From: Sipunculus nudus | Taxonomy: Eukaryota > Annelida > Sipuncula > Golfingiida > Sipunculidae | NCBI GenBank assembly: GCA_026874595.1 | Contig: CM049306.1 | Location: forward strand, 52,484,019 to 52,548,018 | DNA: 64,000 nucleotides | Reading direction: 5' to 3' | Shown: piece by piece, positions 38,701-50,700 of the stretch | Numbering within the stretch: position 1 is the stretch's first letter | How the letters are laid out: the number at the start of each line of letters is the position of its first letter | The notes under the pieces: model-generated | Seen by the model: only the letters and a program-made list of their open reading frames with translations | Database searches by the model: none | Told to the model about the DNA's origin: nothing | Position numbers and translations under genes: made by a program

Positions 38701-41700
38701 AATATCAGTGTCTTGGGTGTTTGATCATGTTTTATTTTTTAGGTTAATCATGTTACAGCCATGAAGTACAGCATGAAAGACTAGGAAACCAAAGGCTTGA
38801 TGCAAGGATGGGCCTGTCAAACATTCATTAAAGTTACAGCACTGCCTTTAAGCAAACATGCTCAATGGATGTGAGACAATCTATGGCTCTCAACTGACAA
38901 AAAATATAATTAAACAAGGGCACCGCAAAGTGGAGCATCCCCTCAAACAGGAATATAATCATATGGATGTATTACACAAGTCATTCTGTCCGTCTGTTCG
39001 GGACATGGCCTTGACCTTTGACTCTGTGACCTAAAAATTGATAGGGTTCTTCATTTATGTATGGGTGAACCATATGTGAAAGAGAAAAGGTTTAGGTGAA
39101 ACAGTTTGACTTAAAATCAATCCACAAGGCAATCCAGGACGGATGGACAGAAAGACAGACCCATGCATAAACAGGGACATTACTATATCCCCTCCTTCAA
39201 CTTTGTTGTGAGGGGATAATAACTTTTATTAAAGTTCAAGAAGACAATACATTCACATATAATGGGTAAATTTGTCCTTCCTTTTTATTACACTGGGGCT
39301 TCAAATATATGTACAATGTTATGTGATATCTCTGCAAGACAAGATCTTTTTATGATCTTGACAACTTTATTTCATTAGTGAAAGCATTAGAAAAATTTCA
39401 GAGTAACACTCCAAGCAGTTCACCCAAGTATGTTTGTAATGGTACATAATTCTGTTCTTAGTGCCATGTCTGTTAACATCTGAATGTGAAATCCCCATGC
39501 ATTGTGACTTTTGTTTAGTTTGTAAATGCCACTGTGTAAAACCATGCAGTGTTATGTCTGGATATGGCAGTGTGCAAAAGTGAGGAGAGCCTCGTGTCTA
39601 TCAATGGTATGTCAGTGCACGAATGTAAACATCTTCAGAAACCACTAGCTTGTGTAGCTCTGGTCATCATTACATATGATGGCTGTACACAGCTCTGCTG
39701 ACAGAAGTGAGGTGAAATCTTGCAATGTTAGATTTATAATTCCAGTTGTGTGATTTCTATGCAAAATTCTATACATATTTTCTCATAAGTTCTTATAATG
39801 TGCATCATCCACGTACCTTTTGCATACAAATATCTTGAGCATGCTGTTTTATATACAGAGATGGACAACTCACCTGATTCCATTATTATATACCATACTG
39901 TCACTGTAAACATGACAAATTCAAAACTCTAACAAACCTGTATCATAATAAATGGGCATCAGATTGGTAAACTTAACAAGTGACCCATGGGTCATGATGC
40001 TCAGCCGACTGGCATGTTGACAATATGTCCTTGCACAGCAACAAATTAAGATAATGTGGATGGCATCATAGTTCATGCATATTAGCTGAAGTTCATCAAC
40101 ACCCATAAGCACATCAAATTTGATGACAATCCATCCAGCTGCCCCTGAGGAATCTGGCAATTTGTGTGTATTTTGCATTATTTCTGGGGTACTCAAACAA
40201 GATTAAGGTCAAATGGTTATGATTTGTGCCCTGCTTGGTATCAAATTTTCAATTTTTCTGGGGGTGCTTATAAGCCCCATAGCTTGGAGAATATGGGTAA
40301 CAGAGACCTAATTTCAGGTTTCCAAGAAGACTTTTTCATGGACCTCTCTGGTTGTCAAAATAGAAGATTCTAGGTCCAATGCTTATGATTTGTGCCCTGC
40401 TTTCATATCAAATTTTCAATTATTCTAGGGGGTACTTATAAGCCCCATAGCTTGGAAAATATGGGTAACAGAGACCTAATTTCAAGTTTCCAAAAAGACA
40501 TTTCATGGACCTCCCTGGATGTCAAGTAAGAAGAATCTAGGACCAATTTTTACGATTTGTGCACTGTTTTAGGATGACTACATCTTGAAAGGTCTCAAAA
40601 ACAGAGAAAAAAAATCACAAAAAAATAAAAAAAAAAAACAGGTGGCCCCACCAGTCTGCAGAAACTGATGAAACATTCCATGACCAATATCCATGCAAAG
40701 AATCATGATGACCAATGCATTAGTTGTTAAGATATTTGAGCTTTTGTATCAAATTTTCCATTATTCTGGGGGATACTTCAGAGCCCCATAGCTCTGAGAT
40801 TTTGGGTAACAGAGACCTAATTTTAGGTCTCCAAGGAGACTTTTCATGGGCCTCCCTGCATATCAAGAAAGAAGATTCTAGGTCCAGTCATTATGATTTG
40901 TCCCCTGTTATCAGTTGACCGCATCTTTTAAGGTATAAAAAATAGAGAAAAAAAATCGTAAAAAATCGAAAAAAAATACAGGTGGCGCCACCAGTCTGCA
41001 GAAACTCATGAAACACTCCATGATCAATATTTATGCAAAGATTCATGGTGATCATTGCATTAGTTGTTCAGATACTTGAGCTTTTGTATCAAATTTTAAA
41101 TTATTCTGGGGGATACTTCAGAGCCACATAGCTCCCGAGGTTTTGGGTAACAGTTACTTAATTCCAGGTGTCCAAGGAGATTTTTTATGGACCTCTCTGG
41201 ATGTAAAGTTAGAAGATTCCAGGTCCAGCGGTTACAATTTGTGCCCTGTTAACGGACAGACGGCTGGACGGACAAAGAGTGATTGCTAAAGCTCAGATCA
41301 CTTACAGTCAGCTGAGCTAGAAACCTGGGGTTGATAGTGAAACATGAATATATTTCTGCATATTATCCATTCTACAATTTATTATTTGTAACAGGCTCAT
41401 TTTAAGTGACCTAATTATTTTAGCCATCTAACCTTCATTAGTTTTCAATTGTGTGACAATACATAATACAAGGTGAAAGGAAAACAGGAATGTGCCATCA
41501 TATTCACTGAAACATACTCATCATGGTACAACTGTATCTTGAAAGTAACTCATTGATGATCCAGAATATCACCCACATAACATAAGGTGGTTTGAAAATT
41601 AAAATTATATTCATCTTCTAGCATTTAGTTTTTGGCTGATCTGCTGCTTGTTAATTACCATATTTAAATGAGCTCTGGTCTTTGAAATACACCCAAGCCA

Positions 41701-44700
41701 TCTGACAGTTTAGTTTAGCCATGCAACCATTATTCTCACTTTTTCATTGTTCCATCAGAATCAAGCAACTGATATGCCGGTTACACCATTAATAATCCTA
41801 AGTTAAGATAAAGAAGAGTCAGACAGGGATTGAGTGTGAATGGTAACCATAAGCAAGATAAGATTCTCACCAGCTCCGTCACCAATGTCATAGTGGATAG
41901 AGAGTGATTATTAATTTTAAGCTTAATTTAACTTATGATCCAGATTTCATTAATACTTTACCAAATAATCTCTAAAATTTAGACTGATAAGTGGGATAAG
42001 GAAAGAAAACTAAACAATCTTGTCTGTCCCTTTGCCTTGAGAGACAATGATAGTACAAATTTTTAGATGTGATACAAAGTTTACCATATTTCTTTTAATC
42101 AAGTTAAGCAGAAAAGATTGAGGTTTTATATCTCTTATAATTGACAATGTTAAATGTGAAAATCAATAGTCATGAATCTATTTCTCTGGGATAATAAACA
42201 GATCACAGTATGCCTCTTTTGCTGCTGGTTTATCTAGGTGCACTTGCACTGAATCATGGCATGCCAGCTGGATACCACCAATTTAAAGTAACAATGTCTA
42301 CCATATCTGTTTGTTGTGTGCTTTGGCCTCATTTGTGCACACAGCCAGCAAACAAGTTTATCTCATATTTATTAGACTCAAAGCGCACCTTAAATTGGAA
42401 TTTTTCCAGTCCCTTTCAAAAGCAAGAAGCCACAAACAAGTAACGTGACCTTTTGGTTTATTCGTCCTCTACAGATGTCAGATCAATTTTTTTCTTGGGT
42501 CAGTGTATAGATACTGTGATTGGCTTTTTTGTTCACGAGGGTTTCAAATTCACAATATTCACGAAAATGTAAGTATTGGGAAATAAACCTTCATGAATGA
42601 AAGGTCCCATCGTTGAAGGCAAAGTTGAAAAGTAAAAGGTTAACATTATGAATAAAAATATATCAGGTATGTTCAAAGATATTTTGAATATGATATCTTT
42701 CAAATTGTTTAAACAATATTTTTAGTAAGATTCTGTGGACATAATATTTGTTATAGTCACTTTCACATAGTTAATAATGGTCAACTCTTGTTTATCTAAA
42801 GATCTTTCAAATTATGATATCATGAATGTTGAACCCTTGCAAAAGAATGAAAAACAGAAAAATTGCAAAATTTTAACTCCGCGAATATAAAGCCAACCAC
42901 AGTACATTTGTGTTTATTCCAGCTGGCTTCAAAGTAAGAGGTCAGCCCAGAAATAATGTTGTGGTGTTACTGTCCTTACTAGCATTACATGACCCATCAA
43001 TCACCAACCGAAAGGCCACATGGTGAAACAGAGGCCGACTGACTTTTTTCATCTTTCCTGGTACATGATTTCATTACAATTATTGTCCCTTTTTCCATTC
43101 TAAGAGTCCATCATTCATTGGGGTGTTTTAACTTTTAGCACAGTTGCAAGACCATTTTATGACCATATCCCTGAATTATTTTTTTTAAATCAGCAAAGCT
43201 CCTATCCAAGTACAATAGAGCATCATTCATCCAAAAACCTCAGGGGATAAGATTTTAGTTTGGATAAACGATCATGCAGATGAACTCTGTTGCATGAAAC
43301 TGCACCAGGAATCACCATGATTACCACCAAGTTCCAGATGTTGTCCACGGATGAGCGGAGGACAACACTGACCAGTAGGGTGTTGTTTTCACACCTGCTG
43401 CCTCCACTCGGGTGCACTAATTTGTCGACCATATGTAACACCACTGATCTGACTACATTTGTTTTGAATTTGATGATTTTTATACCATTTTTTTTCCCTA
43501 GAATTTGTCATTGTTTAGATGATTTTGGATTAAAGGTCACATTTTCAGTTCTCATTTTTTTTATTTTGGTTGAACAATTATTTGGATGAACTGTCTTCAG
43601 GTGAAAGACATTCTACTGTAATAAGAAAAGTGACCTTCCCATGGAAAGTCTCTCTCTCTGTCTGATTCTCTAGACCTACATTACATCAAGCAAGCTCTTA
43701 CAGATACAACGGACTTACCCTGGTGACCCTCTGATTTTTGTAATATGTTGAAAGGTTTCCCCAACTTGCCAGACCATGATGTTACCCATCTCATCACTAC
43801 TGACGACCTTGTCTCCCTCTGATGCAAGGTCACAGATTGGACTGATGTGACCTTGAAAAGAAGTACATCAATCTTTATTAGCATATCATTACGTAAATAG
43901 CTCATTTGAGCACGCATTCATTTTTTTTATCTGTTAAAGCACCTTACAACAGATATACAAAATGAAACCTGCTATGAAGTTTATGACTTTAAAACTTAAA
44001 ATACATTTGAAAACTTGAATAAAGGTAGTCGACAAGCGACTATGTGTATCCGCAAAATTAGAGTGGAACCGGTGAAGTGAGGCATGGATTGAGTGGCAAG
44101 GGGAAATCGAGTCAGGTGTGTTGCATATTAGCATGGATGTCTGCAGCCTAAATGTGTATGTAGGTGGCACCACCTTCCAAAAAAATCGAGAAAGCTAACC
44201 AAGATGTATAGACACGCAAAATTTTAGGCAGATTAGTCGAACAACTACTGAGAAATGAGCGATTTTAGCCAACGGCAGACAAACAGACGGACGCTGTGCA
44301 GAAATTGTTGCAGGTGGCCCCTCCAGTTTTGTGTATGATAAAGAGCTATGTGAGATCTATGCACATGCAAAATTTTGGCCCAATCGGTCAAACGGTTACT
44401 GAGATGAGCTTGGATGTCTGCAGTGTAAACTAGAATGTAGGTGGCGCCACCTGTCATAAAATCAAGAAAGCTGTTCAGGATGTATAAACCTGCCAAATTT
44501 TAGGCAGATATGTGAAACGACTGCCGAGATGTGAGTGATTTTATCCCACAGCAGACAAACAGACCGACTCTGTGCAAAAATGGTTGCAAGTGGCGCCACC
44601 AGTTTTGTGTATGATAAAGAACTATGTGAGATCTATACACATGCAAATTTTCTGGAAGATACGTCAAACCAGTCAGGAGTTATAAGCATGGATGTCTGCA

Positions 44701-47700
44701 ACGTGAACGTGAATGTAGGTGGCACCACCTGTCAAAAATTCAAGAAAGCTATCCAGGATGTATACGCATGCCAAATTTCAGGTGAATTAGTAAAACCACT
44801 GCAGAGATATGAGTGATTTTAACCAAAGGCAGACAAAAAGATGGACACTGCTCAAACATGGTTGTAGGTGGCGCCACCATCTTTGGGTATGTTATAAAGC
44901 TATCCAAGGGCTACATTTGTATAAATTTTTTTTCCTGATTGCTCAAACTGTTCCCGAGATATGTGGGTTTATGTTTGGAAACAGACACACAAATGGACGC
45001 TGGGCAGAGGGGAAAGGTCAGAGGTCAATGCAATTTTGTCAGGCACCAGATCACATGTGACCCGATAATTGGTGTAAGTTTCGGAAAAATCAGTCCAGTA
45101 GTCTCAGAGGAGTTATCTGGAAACAAACACGGCGGCGGCGGAACCTGGTCAAAAACATAGTATCTGCAAAACTTCGTTTTGGCGGATACAAATATGTCAA
45201 ACTATGATTTCAACGTGTATTCAGTCAGATCATTTGCTACAACTAGGAAATAATGCAAACAGACAAATCTGATTATACCATCCTTTTATCTGTTTCATTC
45301 TGAAGGTCTGAAGTCATGACATGCACCATGTTGTATAAAGTTATGTAAACAATGTATAAAGCAAGCTTGGCCAATCAATTTGCAGTGTTCTATATAGTGA
45401 AAAAATATAATCTTTGATTTTTTTTTCATTCATATATTGGGCCTTTTTAAACCCAAAATGTAAAACACTGGGGCGTCTATTATTATTGAGCATCATGTAA
45501 AATCGTTATTAGTGCTGCAGAAACCTTCCAACACTTTAACTCATGCTGTATGCTGGTGAACTGTAACACAGAGATGACCAGTGCCATACCTTTGACAACT
45601 TCAGCGACTGTTATGTTTGTACCTCGTCCAGGGATGTCAAACACAAGTATATGGCCTTCATGGTTACCTGTTCAAAACAAAAAATTTAATGATGAATAAG
45701 GAATTCAAATTTAGTTAATTTCAATAATGTAAAGTAAGTGGTATGTAATTGGCACAAATATCATGTCAGAAAGTTTTCACATGGCCTAAAAATTGTTATA
45801 GGACATTTAAATGAGTGGACTACAGGCTATGAAAATTATATATATTTTGTTAAAGCATTACTGATAAATGCCTTTAAGACTGATCAGTGCACCAGGAAAT
45901 AACTTCTCAGTTTTAATTTAGAAATGTTTTATTATATGCATAAAATACTTTATTTACATATGTAAATGACTTTTGCACGTTCTGTGACTGGGTTCAGGCC
46001 TCAATCAGTTCCTGTCTTACGTTTGTACGTAAGTAAACAAGCATATTGACTCCAATTGTAACTGAAACCTTCAAGACATGAACTTCAAAGAACTCCAAAA
46101 GCATTTAAAAGTGAGAATGTTGATGTATGGCACCACACATATCCGGTCACTTCATTAACAGTTGTGCACAAATTAGGCCAAAGACCACTATTCAATGACC
46201 ATGATTTAATACCTCAGAGGTCACTGGTACAGATTTTTTATATGTAATATAATTTAGATATGCTGAAAAATGCTGGACTGGCTAATTTAGTGTACTTACC
46301 TACACAGATAGTATCTGACTGAACTCCACATATCCCTCTCCCAAAACATGCCTCAGCTGCAAAACAAAAACAGATAATCAGTTATTCAGGATTTAATGAG
46401 GGTGCCACCTAACTTTAGTTTGATAGTTCATACACCCTTCACAATGAAACATTCCAAACTTCATGTCACCATTGATATCCATTGGTTCAAGATGATTATT
46501 AAACCAACTACTATTAAACTAAGGTGAATTTATAAGAAGAACCTGCAGGTGTAAACTATGGACAAATTCAAAATAATTGCTTCAAATCAAATAAAATATT
46601 TTTGAGGTCTGATTAATGCTTAATCATCAAATCCATTAAAGATTTGTCTGTTTGGAAATTTTATTTTTCCCTTTAATATCTCTAAGATATGAAAGTGGGA
46701 CTATAAATATTTAACACTCACAATGAATTAGTGAGCATGTATATATTTTAAAATCTGCAGGAATGATAATCTGTAGGACTGAAAAAATCCCACAGCTGAA
46801 AAAGAATATAATCCTTTTTTCTTCACCCTAATTTAACAAACACAGCTATCTACAGACAGTGGTATATTAAAAATTTGAAAATGAGGTATATGTGTAAGAC
46901 CTGGTATATACCCTGTTAAAGTCTCCGCATGTGGTGAATGTCACGAGGGATTATTTTTAGCTCAGCTGACAATAAGTCATCTGAGCTGTAGTTTAGTCCA
47001 TTGTCCGTCTGTTAGACTGGCATGTTTTGAAACCGTTAGACCTTCAAATCCGAAATTCAGTATACTGTTAGTTGTCCCCCAGATCTCCTACCACACCGAA
47101 AACACTGCAATTTCTTTCCTTCCAGAAATTAAGGAAAACCTCAATTTTCTATTAAAAACCTAATATCACACTTTAGGGCTGCCTAATATCAAAACCATAA
47201 TTTTACCATTCATCTGTTCTTTTTATATTTACCATAAATATTCCCCCGTATAGTTCCTATGTTTATGCTGTGAACTAGGTCAGTATTACCTAATTTATAA
47301 AAGTTATTGGCCCAACATAATGCACTTTATAAAACAAGTGACCCATGGGTCATGACGCTCAGCTGACTGGGAAGAGATTCGCAAAAGGAAATTTTATCAT
47401 CAGAATGGTAGTATATACATATTCAACTGAAGCATCAAACAGATTAACCAACAGGCCAAGATTTAGTCTGTATTTATATATCTCAAAAATAGAGAAAAAT
47501 GTGTAAACTTTTAAAACTAGAATACGGGTAACCGACAAGTGATTACATGTATCTGCCAAAATCGGATAGTGAGGCATGGATTGAGTGGCAAGGGGAAATA
47601 GAGTGAGGTATGTTGCATATTAGCATGGATGTCTGCAGCCTAAATGTGTATGTAGGTTGTGCCACCTACCACAAATCCAGAAAGCTGTCCAAGTTGTATA

Positions 47701-50700
47701 CACCTGCAAAATTTTAGGCAGAAAAGTCAAACCACTACATGTATATGAGCGATTTTTGCCCATGGCAGACAAACAGACAAACACTGTGCAAAAATCTTTG
47801 CAGGTAACCCCTCCAGTTTTGTGTATGATAAAGACCTATGTGAGATCTAAACACATGCACAATTTTGGCCCAATCGGTCAAATGGTTCCTGAGATATGAG
47901 CTTGGATGTGTGCAGCGTTAACTAGAATGTAGGTGGCGCCACCTGTCATAAAATCAAGAAAGCTGTCCACGATGTATAAACCTGCAAAATTTTAGGCAGT
48001 TATGTCGAACCACTACAGAGAAATGAGTGATTTTAGGCCACGGCAGACTAACAGACAGACGCTGTGCAAACATTGTTACAGGTGGCGCCACCATTTTTTG
48101 TGTATGTTACAGAGCTATCAAAGGGCTACATTTGTATAAATTTTATTTCCTGATCAGTCAAACGGTTCCCGAGATATAAGCTTGGATGTCATCAGCGTGA
48201 ACGTGAACGTAGGTGGCGCCACCTGTCATAAAATCAAGAAAGCTATCCTGGATGTTTACGCATGACGAATTTAAGGTGAATTAGTCAATTCACTGCAGAG
48301 ATATGAGTGATTTTAACCCAAGGCAGATGAACAGATGGACACTGTGCAAACATGGTTACAGGTGGCGCCACCATTTTTTGTGTATGTTATAAAGCAATCC
48401 AAGGGCTACATTTGTATCAATTTTATTTCCTGATCGGTCAAACGGTTCCCGAGATATGAGGGTTTATGAGTGGAAACAGACCCACAAATGGACACTGGAT
48501 AGAGAGGAAAGGGCAGAGGTCAACGCAAATTGGTTAGGCACCAGTTCACATGTGACCCGATACTAGGTGTAAGTTTGGGAAAAATTGGTCCATTAGTCTG
48601 TGAGGAGCTCTCTGGAAACGAACGCCGCCGCGGTGGAGGAACTCGGTCAAAAACATAGTATCCGCAAAACTTCATTTTGGCGGATACAAAAATACAGGTG
48701 GCTCCACCAGTCTGCAGAAACTAATAAAAACACTTAATGGTCAATATCCACGCAAAAAATCATGGTGATCTCTGCATTAGTTGTTCAGATACTTCAGTTT
48801 TTGTATCAAATTGTCCATTATTCTGAGGGATACTTCGGAGTCCTATAGCTTGAAGGATATGGGTAACAGAGACCTAATTTCAAGTTTCCACAGGCACCTT
48901 TCATGGGCCTCCTTGCTCGACAAGAATGAAGATTCTAGGTCTAGTTGTTGGATTTGTACCCTGTTGACAGATAACCACATCTTTAAAGGTCTCAAAAAAA
49001 AGAAAAAAATTCGTAAAAATTTGAAAAAAAATAGAGGTGGCACACCCAGTCTGCAGAAACTGATGGAACAGCTCATGATCAATATGTATGCCGAAAATCA
49101 TGACCATCAGTGTTGTCGTTATTGAAATACTGCAGTTTTTGTATCAAATTTTCCATTATTTTTGGGGGGGGGGGGTATTTTGGACCCATACAGCTTAAAG
49201 AATATGGGTAACAGAGACCTAATTTCAAGTTTCCATGGAGACTTTTCATGGGTCTCCCTGTGTGTCAAGAATGAAGATTCTTGGTCCAGTTTTTATGATT
49301 TGTGCCCTGTTAACAGATGTCCATATCTTTAAAGGTCTCAAAAATACAGAAAAATTTCGTAAAAAAAAACTGAACAAATACAGGTGGTGCCACCAGTCTG
49401 CAGAAACTTATGAAACACTCCATGATCAATATCCATGCAAACAATTATGGTTATCTCTGCATTAGTTGTTCAGATACTTTAGCTTTTGTATCAAATTTTC
49501 CATTATTCTGAGCTGTACTTTGGAGTGCCATAGCTCAAAGGATATGGGTAACAGAGACAAAATTTCAGGTTTCCATGGAGACTTATCATGGGTCTCCCTG
49601 TGTGTCAAGAACGAAGATTCTAGGTCCAGTCGTTACGATTTTTACCCTGTTGACAGATAACTACATCCTTAAAGGTCTCAAAAATAGAGAAAACAATTTG
49701 TGAACATTGAAAAATACAGGTGGCGCCACCAGTCTGCACAAACTGATGAAACATCTCATGATCAATATGTATGTCGAAAAACATGACCATCAGTGATGTA
49801 GTTAATGATATATTGAAGTTTTTGTATGAAATTTTTGACTATTCTGGGGGGTAATTTTGGGCCCCATAGCTCGAAGGATATGGGTAACAGAGACCTAATT
49901 TCTGGTTTCCATGGAGACTTTTCATAGGTCTCTCAGTGTGTTGAAAATGAAGATTCTAGGTCCAGTCGTTACGATTTGTGCCATGCTAACAGATGACAGC
50001 ATCCTCAAAGGTCTCAAAAATAGAGGAAAAAATCGTAAAAAATCAAACAGAACAGGTGGCGCCACCAGTCTGCAGGAACTGATCGAACATCTCATGACCA
50101 ATATGTATGCCAAAAATGAAGACCATCAGTGATGTAGTTATTGAAATATTGAAGTTTTTGTATGAAATTTTTTACTATTCTGGGGGGTACTTTGGGGCCC
50201 CATAGCTCGAAGGATATGGGTAACAGAGACCTAATTTCTGGTTTCCAAGGAGATTTTTCATGGACCTCTCAGTGTGTCAAGAATTAAGATTCTAGGTCCA
50301 GTCTTTATGATTTGTGCCTTGTTAACAGATGTTCAAATTTTTAAAGGTCTCAAAAATAGAGAAAAAAATTCGTAAAAAATCGAAAAATACAGATGGCGCC
50401 ACCAGTCTGCAGGAAGTGATGTAACATCTCATGATCAATATGTATGCCAAAAATCATGACCATCAGTCAAGTAGTTAATGAGATATTGAAGTTTTTGTAT
50501 GAAATTTTTGACTTTTCTGGGGGGTACTTTGGGACCACATAGCTCGAAGGATATGGGTAACAGAGACCTAATTTCTGGTTTCCAAGGAGATTTTTTATGG
50601 ACATCTCAGAATCCCAAGTTACAAGGTTCTAGGTCCAGCGGTTACGATTTGTGCCTGGTTAACGGACGGACAGACGGACAGACGGACGGACGGACAGACG

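Noticed and set aside
342-41318. Family A ends as DDE-transposon terminal inverted repeats
   Set aside because: The inverted repeat at the 3' side is internal to a palindrome and CTTG/T end, and no target duplication is visible, so the Helentron-like reading fits better.
43223-43444. 73-codon - strand open frame inside WDR54 intron 6
   Set aside because: WDR54 exons 6 and 7 join in phase without it, and it lies within the MITE-like element.
48700-50640. Regularly spaced palindromic repeats suggesting a CRISPR-like array
   Set aside because: The units are ~342 bp, diverged along their whole length, and inside an intron of an animal gene.
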